Of a stretch of DNA of 64,000 nt, positions 1 through 8,600 are shown one piece after another. The notes beneath the pieces were generated by a model. It saw nothing but the letters and a program-made list of their open reading frames with translations. It searched no databases and had not been told where the DNA came from. The position numbers were made by a program, and so were the translations under genes. The stretch's first letter is position 1. Every line of letters starts with the position of its first letter. The DNA lies in the NCBI RefSeq assembly GCF_042431545.1, contig NZ_JBHLYX010000002.1; one strand, written 5' to 3'. The stretch is from Pseudoalteromonas xiamenensis (lineage in GTDB: Bacteria; Pseudomonadota; Gammaproteobacteria; Enterobacterales; Alteromonadaceae).

Positions 1-995
1 ATTTCGCTCCCATTTGCGTCATTCAACGCCAAACGCCAACCAATAAACATATCGTTTTGATTTAATGCAAACTTATAGTTGTCGTAGGAATATTCTGCTA
101 TCCAGCCTAAGTCGTATACAGTATCAAATACACCAACTTGCGTGTATTCAACCCCTGTCGTGGACGCGAACTCATTGCGTATACTGTCTCGATAACGAGC
201 CTCAAGCTTCCAGAGCCAATCTCCCGATACATTTTGCAACTCTAAACCAATTTGTTGCATTTGAGCGTAAAAAGGCACAACTGAATTCTGTTGGGGAATA
301 AATTCCGGTTCGCGATTTGTGCCATTGAAATAGGAGAGGGCAAAATCCCAAGTCTCAACGCTGTTGCTGTACCTAAACGCGTAATCTAAATGATGTTCTC
401 GCCGTGATGATTCGTATCGTGCATTATCATCCACATCAAACGGTAGCGATAGACGACTATCTCTGCCCGCAAAAGTGCGTTCCCGAAAATACGGTAATAT
501 GTACGAATCCAAGGTTCCCCAATCCTTCACCATTTTAAAGCGGAGCATTGGTTGCCCAAGTTTGTCTTCACCGTCGAGTCCTTCAACTGCATCGGTTTGG
601 TTCATTACATCAACAAGATGGGTGGACTCAGTTACGCCCCAAAAAACGCGACCAATGCCAACGCTAATTTCGTAGTCTTGCCAGTAATGAAGCCACTGAA
701 GTTCACGAATATCAGCATGAGTGCGCTCTGAGTCATGACTGTCGATCCGAAAAAATGGTTTGAAATTGATAATATGACCATCATTTTGCCAAAGCCACTC
801 AGTTTCGAGCATTAAACTGTTTTGGATACGATTGACGGCTCCTTCAAGTTCAGTCTTTTCCGTCTGTAGGAAATTCCGTTGGTCTACTTGTATTTCTCCA
901 TGAAAGTCTATCTCTGGATTTGCGGCAAGTTGGGTGCTGAATGCACCCAAACAAAAAGAGAGACTAACAAAACCTCGTGAGGGTTTTAACGTCAT
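1..995 (-). CDS. Beta-barrel-like outer membrane protein, partial (3' end outside window)
   Basis: Translating the minus strand from the ATG at 995 gives 331 uninterrupted codons running off the window edge, so the C-terminus is missing. An N-terminal signal peptide (first ~25 residues, ending near LAA) is followed by alternating, aromatic-rich strands with many Trp/Tyr residues, e.g. 'LQWLHYWQDYEISVG' and 'RVFWGV'. That pattern is typical of outer membrane beta-barrels of the DUF1302 / porin-like kind. Its start lies 2 nt after the stop of the LolA-like gene, so the two are co-transcribed with the exporter and should act together. I infer an outer-membrane exit or docking partner for the exporter's substrate. 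The family name is uncertain because no end is visible and no search was possible. Confidence 0.7.
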   Translation of the reverse strand, partial: MTLKPSRGFVSLSFCLGAFSTQLAANPEIDFHGEIQVDQRNFLQTEKTELEGAVNRIQNSLMLETEWLWQNDGHIINFKPFFRIDSHDSERTHADIRELQWLHYWQDYEISVGIGRVFWGVTESTHLVDVMNQTDAVEGLDGEDKLGQPMLRFKMVKDWGTLDSYILPYFRERTFAGRDSRLSLPFDVDDNARYESSRREHHLDYAFRYSNSVETWDFALSYFNGTNREPEFIPQQNSVVPFYAQMQQIGLELQNVSGDWLWKLEARYRDSIRNEFASTTGVEYTQVGVFDTVYDLGWIAEYSYDNYKFALNQNDMFIGWRLALNDANGSE

Positions 996-997
996 CA

Positions 998-1795
998 CTA
1001 CCTCGCACGCTGTAAACTAGCTTGGTTAAAGTCACTGATTGCAAGTCCTTGAGAGAATTCAAGACTTTCTGTCGTAAGGCGAGTGGCTTTGTGTGTTTGC
1101 ACATTGTCCATTTCTAACGTATGAGCACGCCAGAATTTACCTAGATGCATTTGATAATCGAGTAAAGTGAGGGTTTTCAGAAGCGCGCCTTTACGGTCAT
1201 AGTATTCTACTTTCAGTGGTTGATAATGTAGTTTATCTAGCCAGACATGTTGTTTGGTATACCCCGAGTTTTTATCAACAGGGATTTGCTCAAGCAAGAA
1301 CGTACTTTGGTTGTCTAGCATTTGTTCTCCTAGATAATTGAACTGGTATTTAGCTAATTCAAAGGAGCTGAGATCTTCGTAGGCAAATTCGCTTCCCATA
1401 AAGGGACCGGATTTGTTTTTTGATGCTATACGTTTTACTCGCTTTAGTGCAGGTAAATAAAGCCATTGTTCGTCTGCTTCGGTGGCGTGCGAGAAGTTTA
1501 AGAAAGCCGTTCCTTTCACATCTAAAGGAGTGTCGAAGATGGTGAGGCCTTTGTCTCCGTCATTTTCGACTTCGAGCATTTTCATACGTAAGTGACGCTC
1601 GCTCGTATCCCCATTAGCGTTCGTCAGCAGCATCGTCATACTTGCTTGGCTATCACCCCAACCACTATCAAGTTGTTTACGTTTGGTGGCAATAGTGATG
1701 CCCTGTTCCTCGTTTGCGATAGCAAAACTATTTGTCACCGCAATAATTGTGCTACCAGCTACTAAGAGAGTTGAAATAATAGTATTCATTTTCAT
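998..1795 (-). CDS. Periplasmic LolA-like 'outer membrane lipoprotein-sorting protein'
   Basis: 265 aa with an N-terminal signal peptide (about residues 1-27, ending SFA/IA). The mature part carries features of the LolA-like family that accompanies MMPL exporters (PF17131 type): 'LYLPALKRVKRI', 'GPFMGSEFAYEDLSS' and later 'VWLDKLHYQPLKVEYYDRKG'. Such proteins have a LolA/LppX-type fold, an open beta-sheet with a hydrophobic cavity, and carry lipidic molecules across the periplasm. The gene sits 16 nt downstream of the exporter gene and 2 nt upstream of the beta-barrel-like gene. This suggests an inner membrane pump, periplasmic carrier and outer membrane protein acting on one hydrophobic substrate. 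The substrate cannot be read from the sequence. It is not the housekeeping LolA, whose partners are absent here. Confidence 0.8.
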   Translation of the reverse strand: MKMNTIISTLLVAGSTIIAVTNSFAIANEEQGITIATKRKQLDSGWGDSQASMTMLLTNANGDTSERHLRMKMLEVENDGDKGLTIFDTPLDVKGTAFLNFSHATEADEQWLYLPALKRVKRIASKNKSGPFMGSEFAYEDLSSFELAKYQFNYLGEQMLDNQSTFLLEQIPVDKNSGYTKQHVWLDKLHYQPLKVEYYDRKGALLKTLTLLDYQMHLGKFWRAHTLEMDNVQTHKATRLTTESLEFSQGLAISDFNQASLQRAR

Positions 1796-1811
1796 CGTGT
1801 TATCCTTTTAA

Positions 1812-4160
1812 TTAGTATTTGCTGATCAGTTGTGGTTCGGTGGTTGTAATTATTTCATTAGACTCAATCACTTCGTGACTTCCCGATTTATCGAACCAAA
1901 GCAACATGCAGGGCAGTAGAATAAAATCCACAATTAGCGCGATAAAAATAACAAGTGCACTGAGCTGCCCCATATCTGAGTTAAGGCGAAATGCGGAGGT
2001 ACCTAACATTGTAAAGCCAGCCACGAGTACACAGGTTGTAATTAAGAGCGCACGGCCAACCGTGGTAAACGCATAGCGAATCGCCCCCTCCGTAGAGTGA
2101 CCTTGTTGTTTCGCATATTGATATTTACTCAAGAAATGAACGGTATCATCAACAACGATCCCAAGCGTAAGCGTAACGACTACGCTTAAGCCTAAATTGA
2201 TCTCACCGCTGTACAGTCCCCATAAACCAAACCCTAAAATAGCGGGCACGAGATTAGGCACTAAGCTAATAAGGCCTAACCTAAGCGAGCGCAGCGAAAA
2301 CACCAACAAACCGGAAATGAGTAACAAAGCCATAGGCAAAGATTGCAACATGCTCCTCATGTTTATCTCACCGATGTGCGCAAACATCAGACTCGGGCTA
2401 GAAATTTGAGCTTGATAGTTGGCGGCATTCAAATCTAGCCATGCTCGAATTTCCGCTTCAATAGCGACGAGCTCTTTACTCCCTTGATTAGCCAATGTAA
2501 GTTGCAGCTTGACGGCGGATTTGTCGATATTCACCTGATTATTCAAATCGAGGCCATAGGGAAGCGACATTTCGTACATCAATAAGTATTGCGCCGCGAG
2601 TTCTCTGTCATCCGGCAGTTTATAAGCATGAATATCATCACCATGGAGGTTCATGTTTAAGCGTTTAAAGGTGTCAGCAAGGCTTGTAACGTGATGCACT
2701 TGTTCTTTCGAGCGAAGCCAGGTCGTTAAACGCTCAAGCGTTTGTAGAAAATCTGGAGAGCTAATTCCGTCACTTTGTCCGCTGTCGAGCGCAATGCTTA
2801 CAGTTGTCATGCCACTTAAGTGCTGCTCCATAAAGTCCGTTGCATCGCGAAACTCGCTGCCTTTTGCAAAATACTTAACCGCTTCGTCATTGATTCGACT
2901 TTGACCGACTGCGAAAGCCGCAGCGATTACCAAAATGACAGATGTCGCAGTGAGCAGGACTTTTTTTGCTATAAGCCAGTCGGCGAATTTAGAAAAGCGC
3001 AGTGAACCCGTCGTGTCAGACTTCATACTGGGTCTGAATGGTAAAACGTGCACCAATGCCGGTAAGAGCGTAAGTGACAGGACACAAGCAATCATTACAC
3101 CTAACGCTGACAGGTTTCCTAAATCTCGGATGATTGGAACATCGAGGGAATTCATTACAATGAAGCCAAGTGCTGTTGTAACAGAGGTAATGATCACCGG
3201 AAGCCAGTTGCTTTGTAGGCTCAATCGGATTGCATCTGATTTGTTCGCACCAGAACGCATGTGATGACGGATTGCGGCAAGAATATGTACGCAATCGGCA
3301 ACGGCAATCGTTAACACCATTGTTGGTACGTTAACCGTCGCTGTGCTCAAAAACATTCCAAGCCAGCCAGCAATCCCGAGTGTCGCAACAACGGCACCGA
3401 CGATCACGATGAGCGTATAAACGACAGCGGCAAAACTTCGCAGCAAAAGTCCTAAAAAGATCATGATGACCAATAGCATCGCGGGAACAAGCGTGGAAAA
3501 ATCGTTCTGAGAGGCGTCGATAAACGCATAGTTCATAGCGACTTGGCCGCTTTGGTAGAAAGTAAGGTTTGGGTAGTTGGTTTGATATTCTTCAACAAGT
3601 TTTTGCGTAAATTGCTTGATGGCAATCACTTTGTCTGTTTTATCTATGTCTGGGAGTTGAACGGTGATATTGACGATAGCAACCGTTTCATCAGTACTTA
3701 CTAAGGAGCGTCGAGTTTGCGGTTCATTAAGGGCGACATGGCGAATATTCGCAATGTTCTCAGGCGTCAATAAACTTTCGGATGTAATGAGATCCTCAAC
3801 GACCAAGTCGTCATTCTCCGCAGTGGTATGCTGGAAGTTGGCGATTGAATCAACTCGACTAGAATAAGGGGTTTTCCAAGCTGACTGGGTTAACTCCTCA
3901 ATGACTCGCAGTGTTTCTGGGTTAAATACGGATTGTTCATTTGCTGAAACGACGATGGAAATATTGTCGCTTTTATTGAATGTCCGTTCTATCGTTTCAA
4001 ATTGAGTCATTTGTGCATTATCGCTGTCGAAGAACACACGATAATCGCCGCGAAAATACAATTTTCCACTTCCCATTGCAGCTGCAAACAGCAAGAGTAA
4101 GCTAATGACAATTGTTGTTTTCGGAGCGTTAATGATGGGCTTTAGCCATGTTGGTATCAT
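1812..4160 (-). CDS. RND superfamily exporter, MMPL-type (782 aa)
   Basis: 782 aa with the duplicated RND plan. TM1 (about residues 14-32) is followed by a large periplasmic domain (about 35-215), a five-helix bundle (about 220-375), TM7 (about 395-415), a second periplasmic domain (about 420-600) and a second bundle (about 605-760). The intramembrane motifs 'VADCVHILAAI' in the first half and 'GIVVDDTVHFLSKY' in the second carry the Asp residues expected for proton-coupled transport. The length is nearer the MMPL/HpnN group (700-900 aa) than AcrB (about 1050 aa). Members of that group move lipids, sterol-like or hopanoid-like molecules, and no MFP adaptor is present. The neighbouring LolA-like carrier supports a lipid-type substrate. 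Expression is probably controlled by the upstream TetR gene through the palindromes at 4181 and 4254. Confidence 0.85.
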   Translation of the reverse strand: MIPTWLKPIINAPKTTIVISLLLLFAAAMGSGKLYFRGDYRVFFDSDNAQMTQFETIERTFNKSDNISIVVSANEQSVFNPETLRVIEELTQSAWKTPYSSRVDSIANFQHTTAENDDLVVEDLITSESLLTPENIANIRHVALNEPQTRRSLVSTDETVAIVNITVQLPDIDKTDKVIAIKQFTQKLVEEYQTNYPNLTFYQSGQVAMNYAFIDASQNDFSTLVPAMLLVIMIFLGLLLRSFAAVVYTLIVIVGAVVATLGIAGWLGMFLSTATVNVPTMVLTIAVADCVHILAAIRHHMRSGANKSDAIRLSLQSNWLPVIITSVTTALGFIVMNSLDVPIIRDLGNLSALGVMIACVLSLTLLPALVHVLPFRPSMKSDTTGSLRFSKFADWLIAKKVLLTATSVILVIAAAFAVGQSRINDEAVKYFAKGSEFRDATDFMEQHLSGMTTVSIALDSGQSDGISSPDFLQTLERLTTWLRSKEQVHHVTSLADTFKRLNMNLHGDDIHAYKLPDDRELAAQYLLMYEMSLPYGLDLNNQVNIDKSAVKLQLTLANQGSKELVAIEAEIRAWLDLNAANYQAQISSPSLMFAHIGEINMRSMLQSLPMALLLISGLLVFSLRSLRLGLISLVPNLVPAILGFGLWGLYSGEINLGLSVVVTLTLGIVVDDTVHFLSKYQYAKQQGHSTEGAIRYAFTTVGRALLITTCVLVAGFTMLGTSAFRLNSDMGQLSALVIFIALIVDFILLPCMLLWFDKSGSHEVIESNEIITTTEPQLISKY

Positions 4161-4180
4161 TTCCTTTCTCTCCAGTTAAA

Positions 4181-4195
4181 TTGACGAAACGTCAA
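4181..4195. promoter_or_regulatory. Probable TetR operator, exporter-proximal
   Basis: TTGACG-AAA-CGTCAA, a perfect 6-bp inverted repeat that contains the core TGAC-N5-GTCA. It lies 21 bp upstream of the exporter start (ATG at 4160), over the expected 5' UTR or transcription start. The same core recurs at 4254, 5260 and 5286, only around the TetR gene and the operon it faces. I infer these are its binding sites. Confidence 0.6.
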
Positions 4196-4253
4196 CAAAT
4201 TTTCTTAAAAAACCAGCTTGATGGCTGGCTGTAAAAGTACACTTTTGCTATCA

Positions 4254-4278
4254 ATTAAATGACGATTCGTCATTTAAT
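4254..4278. promoter_or_regulatory. Probable TetR operator, 25-bp perfect palindrome
   Basis: A perfect inverted repeat with 12-bp arms around one central base at 4266. Its core is TGACGATTCGTCA, the same TGAC-N5-GTCA spacing as the other three sites. It lies between the terminator of the TetR gene and the exporter start, where the exporter promoter must be. This is the strongest operator candidate of the set. Confidence 0.65.
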
Positions 4279-4286
4279 GTTTTGAA

Positions 4287-4311
4287 AAAACTCGCCTGTT
4301 TAGCGAGTTTT
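4287..4311 (-). terminator. Rho-independent terminator of the TetR gene
   Basis: Stem AAAACTCGC / GCGAGTTTT with a 7-nt loop (4296-4302). It lies 64 nt after the TetR stop codon and before the exporter promoter region, so it separates regulator and target transcripts. The A- and T-rich arm ends make it potentially bidirectional. Confidence 0.65.
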
Positions 4312-4374
4312 AATTATCCACTGTAAATTTCACATTCTTGGGATAACAAGTGTAAGAGAGTCGGGGCGTATCAA

Positions 4375-5154
4375 CTAAATAGAATTAGATGCTTTTAAAC
4401 AGGCCACTTCATCGGCGAAAATCGTCTCTTCGACTTTAAGCCACACTTTTTTGTAATCCCATTTACTTGAAAGCGGCAACCATTGCATACCATCAAGCAT
4501 TATATTGATGTTATAAAGCGCAGTGAAAGGATCCAAAACGGGTTCTATACATCTGCTTTCTTTTGCACTGTTAATCAATGCATTTGTTCCAAATGCGACA
4601 GCCCAATTCGCAAAGATGAGCGTATCGCTGCTAATTGTTGGGCTTAATTGTAAATCGCCAGCACTTACTGCATCCGTGATAAATTGGTCAGCGACAGCAA
4701 TTAATCTTTCTTCTTGCGCTATGCTCTTCTCTAAATTTTCAGGGTCGCATTTTTCCATAACCCAAGGGGTTTTAGAGGTAAGTACACACAAAAACATGAC
4801 GGGTTCGAGCTTCGAGAAAAGGTTGTACGCTACGTGCAATGCAACCATGCGCTCTCTGCTACTACCTTGAAATTCATAAGCTCGTTTGAACAGGCTCTCC
4901 ATGAATTTCATCGACTCAATACTAAGCGCAACAATGACATCTTCTTTACTGTTGAAGTGATTGTAAATTGTGCCCTTTGAGTATGCACTCTTAGCGGCAA
5001 GCTTATCCATTGTGAAACTATGAAAGCCCTCAAGAGCGATAATTTCACGCGCTAGCATCAGTAATTCTTGATGTCGCTCTGCAATAGCAACCTGCTTTTT
5101 AGATTTACCTAAAAAACTATGTTGGCAACTCGATTTACAGCCAAATTTAAACAT
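4375..5154 (-). CDS. TetR/AcrR family transcriptional regulator
   Basis: 259 aa. The N-terminal TetR DNA-binding domain is clear: helix 1 'ELLMLAREIIALEGFHSF', then the helix-turn-helix 'TMDKLAAKSAYSKGTIYNHF' at about residues 48-67. The rest is a helical ligand-binding domain rich in hydrophobic and aromatic residues, consistent with a lipidic effector. The protein is longer than a standard TetR (about 200 aa) because of a basic N-terminal extension of about 25 residues with Cys6 and Cys10, and a longer C-terminus. It is transcribed towards the exporter operon and separated from it by its own terminator. TGAC-N5-GTCA palindromes occur both upstream of its own start and upstream of the exporter, which suggests autoregulation plus control of the operon. 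The start has only a weak Shine-Dalgarno, so a shorter product is possible. Confidence 0.85.
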   Translation of the reverse strand: MFKFGCKSSCQHSFLGKSKKQVAIAERHQELLMLAREIIALEGFHSFTMDKLAAKSAYSKGTIYNHFNSKEDVIVALSIESMKFMESLFKRAYEFQGSSRERMVALHVAYNLFSKLEPVMFLCVLTSKTPWVMEKCDPENLEKSIAQEERLIAVADQFITDAVSAGDLQLSPTISSDTLIFANWAVAFGTNALINSAKESRCIEPVLDPFTALYNINIMLDGMQWLPLSSKWDYKKVWLKVEETIFADEVACLKASNSI

Positions 5155-5259
5155 GAAATTCTTTTTCTCTACCCATAATGGTCAGAAGAATACCACAGCC
5201 AAACTGATTTGCCTTAAAAACCTATTTACGTGTCTATTTTTGTGTCGCTTCGTCAAAAT

Positions 5260-5300
5260 TGACTTTACGTCATTATTTTCCAAACTTGACGAATAGTCAA
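5260..5300. promoter_or_regulatory. Two TGAC-N5-GTCA operators upstream of the TetR gene
   Basis: Site A is TGAC-TTTAC-GTCA at 5260-5272. Site B is TTGAC-GAATA-GTCAA at 5286-5300. Both keep the half-sites and 5-bp spacer of the exporter-side palindromes, though site B has an imperfect centre. An extra half-site (CGTCAA at 5251) lies beside site A. They are about 105-145 bp upstream of the TetR start, in the control region shared with the divergent GH16 gene. Autoregulation is the simplest reading. Confidence 0.55.
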
Positions 5301-5456
5301 TAAATGACACGATTATTTTGATCATCTTTATTGGGTATTTTTCCTTCAGGCTAGTACCATGGCACTCGCTGCCGGATTGTAAAAAACGACATAAAAAATA
5401 TATTTATCATTTTCAATAAGATAATAGCTTTCTGCTAATAAATAGTACCTGTTTAC

Positions 5457-5499
5457 TTGCAAAACATTTGGTTTATCGCTTTAAATGAAAGCGCTTACA
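5457..5499 (+). promoter_or_regulatory. Candidate promoter with LacI-type operator for the GH16 gene
   Basis: A -35-like TTGCAA (5457-5462), a 17-bp spacer and a -10-like TTTAAA (5480-5485) are followed at once by TGAAAGCGCTTACA (5486-5499). The last is a near-perfect palindrome (one mismatch) with the AAGCGCTT centre typical of LacI-family operators. It lies where bound repressor would block initiation, which fits sugar-induced expression of a glucanase. The rest of the 449-bp gap 5155-5603 is AT-rich. Apart from the TetR sites at 5260-5300 and a good Shine-Dalgarno (AAAGGAAAG) just before 5604, I see nothing in it. Confidence 0.5.
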
Positions 5500-5603
5500 T
5501 GTTATTTGAATGTAGCAAGTGATAAATATTTGTTTTGTCAAAACGAGGTAGTAATACGACAGGGCAAACTTGACTCATCAAAGCAAAGACAAAGGAAAGT
5601 ACA

Positions 5604-8600
5604 ATGAAAACAATAATATCGACCTCGCGAAGGCATTTGCATGCAAGCCTCGCTTTCGTTGCTGTGCTCCTCACTCCGCAAACTCAAGCCGCTGTTGGAA
5701 GCTTGATGTGGGAAGATAATTTCAACAGTTTCAATACAGAAATTTGGAACGTGGATACGGGTGATGGATGCGCTGTGGGTTTATGCGGCTGGGGCAATCA
5801 AGAACTGCAGTGGTACAGTGAAAACAACATTCGCATTGAAGACATCAATGGAGAGCCAGGAAACAAAGGCTTAGTCATCGAGGCAAGGCGCGAATCAGTT
5901 GGAGGGAAAGGCTTTACCTCTGGAAAAATCCAAAGTAGCAATAAACTCGCGATCAAATACGGCATGGTCGAGATGCGAATGAAAGTATCTGGCGTGGATA
6001 TGGGTCTTTGGCCCGCACTTTGGATGCTTGGAACAAGCACCGCAACATGGCCTGCGAAAGGTGAGATTGACATTATGGAAATGGGCCAATCTGCACAAAG
6101 CCGAGCAGATGCAGGGTTCCCAGGTGCTCCGTCAAACAATTATACAGGGTCGAATCTTATTTTTTATACCGAAGCTGCCTGCAGTAGCGGGAATCCAACC
6201 TGTGCAGCAAGTCTTGCTTGGCAAAATGACAATGCTCATTTGAGTGCGCAACCGTTGACAGATCGGTTTGTGACCTATCGTTTGTATTGGACACAAACAT
6301 CAATTCGGTTTGCTGTGGTCGATAATGGTATTGAATACGACATGTACGACGCTCCCTTTTTCATTGATGATGAATCAAGCGAATTTAGAGAACCGTTTTA
6401 TTTGCTTATGAATCTTGCTGTAGGGGGTAATTTTACGGATGCGCACAGTGACAGTGAGGTCACAGCACCTCTACCGGGCAGGATGATTGTCGATTATGTG
6501 CGTGTGTATCAGCTTGATGGTCAAGGAGAAGTGTTTTTGGGTAACACCACTCCAGCGGAGCATGGCACATTCGGTGTCTTTACCGATAACACACCAACAT
6601 CAAACAAATTATCGTTGGGTGAAAATGCCGATTTTTATGTATGGAATCAAACTTCTATAAGCACAGGAAATGCAGCGCCCTATGAAGGTAGTTCCGTTAT
6701 TTCTTGGAACTATACGCCAAATCAGTGGTTTGGTGGTGGTTTTCAAGCTCGGCAAGCTCGGGACATGAGTGCATTTGTTGACGGTGACGTCCGGTTTAAG
6801 ATCAAAATCCCTGCGAATGTATCATTTAAGGTTGGTATTGCGGATACCTATACGAATGAAAACTGGATAATGTTTCCTGCGAATACAACAACCTATGGAT
6901 TAGTTCGTCATGGTGACTGGGCAGAAGCCGTAATTCCAGTGAAAGACCTAGCTGGGCCACTTATCGCGTTACAGTCAATCAAAAACCACTTCAATATCGT
7001 GTCAGTTGACGGACAAATACCGACATTCTCCTTTGAAATGGCTATGGATGATATTGTTTGGACGGGTGGAGGTAGCGCGCCAGATCTGGATTCAGATGGT
7101 GATGGTGTAAAGGATGCTCTCGATCTATGTCCAAATACTCCAGTCGGCACACCAGTCGATGAAAAAGGATGTGAACTCTCAACGTTAATCGACATCACAG
7201 ATTCTGCGGGAGAATTGACTGGCCAATACAACGATTCACCACAAGGTGAAACAATAGAAAAAGTCATTGATAACAACCTTAATACGAAGTATCTGACTTT
7301 TCATGACGGAATGTGGATCCAATTCAAGGCGACCGACGGGGCCTACATTGCAAAAGGCTACAGATTGACGTCAGCAAATGATGTGGCTGTTCGCGATCCA
7401 TTGAACTGGACATTGCTGGGCTCAAACGATGGAGTAAGTTGGGCAACCTTAGATTCGCGGAATAACGAAGACTTTGCATCTCGATTCGAAACAAGGGAAT
7501 TTTCATTTAGCAATCAAACGCCATACCAATATTATCGACTGACCATGAACAACAATAGTGGCAATATTACACAACTTGCAGAATGGTCTATCTTAACCGA
7601 ACCAACTCGGCAGGCTGCAGATTCAGATGGTGATGGGGTTGAAGATCCGCAAGATGAATGCGCGAATACACCAGCGGGTACACAGGTTGACAGTAAGGGA
7701 TGTCCAATTGTGTTGCAACCATATGGTATTACTCAAACGAGTAAGTCGAGCGTTGAGTTTTTTGTCAATACAACGGATTGGGCTGACGTCCACTATCGAG
7801 TCAACGGTGGGGGTCAACAAAATGTGCGGATGGTGGTAAGTGGAGGCCGAAATACACTGAGTCTCGATAGTCTTCAAAATGGGGATACCGTTGAGTATTG
7901 GTTTACCTACCAAACCAGCTCGGGGGCTGTCGATACAAGCGTAAAAACGTTCACACTCACAGGTGATGGCGGTACGCCACCTAATGCTGACAGTGATGGC
8001 GACGGCGTGCCTGACACACTTGACTCGTGTCCAAATACGCCAGTAGGCAGCAGCGTTGACAATCAAGGCTGCCCAATCACCTCAGGGTCAAACGTGGTTC
8101 CATTATATTCGGCGGAAACGGTGCTTGAGCAAGCTATTCAGTTTGATCGAGGAGATGCATTGGTTACTCGGTTTGCTGACAGAGGTCGTGATAGGCACGC
8201 AAAAGAGGACCAATTTCAGAGTTATGATCATTATCTTTCTCACTATTGGACACATCGAACTGCACAATTTCAGTTTGTTGATTACGTAGCGAAAGGTGGA
8301 AACAGTCTGGAGATTACGTTTATCACCGAGTGGCCGCTTGACGAAAGGGAGTTTCGTGCTTGGTATCGAGGTTTGAATACCGTCGCTGAGTATCACGGCA
8401 ACTATTTTGGTGTGAACGGCGCGGTTCAAGAATTAGACCATGGAAGCTATGATCATAATTTCAACAAAATCAGCGATAGCGGTACTCAGCATCGCTACCG
8501 ATTAGTTATAAACGATTACCGACCACTTAACTGGGATCCGGGCCAAACCGGTTTTTTACCTTTGCAAGTCGGGCAGCGTATGGAATTTGAGGCAAGCCAA

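Noticed and set aside
1..995. A pseudogene call for the left-edge gene
   Set aside because: The frame is clean over all 331 codons visible. It is cut only by the window edge.
7623..8066. A 147-aa frame on the minus strand inside the GH16 fusion
   Set aside because: It is antisense to the TSP3 and CBM-like coding sequence, with no ribosome site and no recognisable protein.
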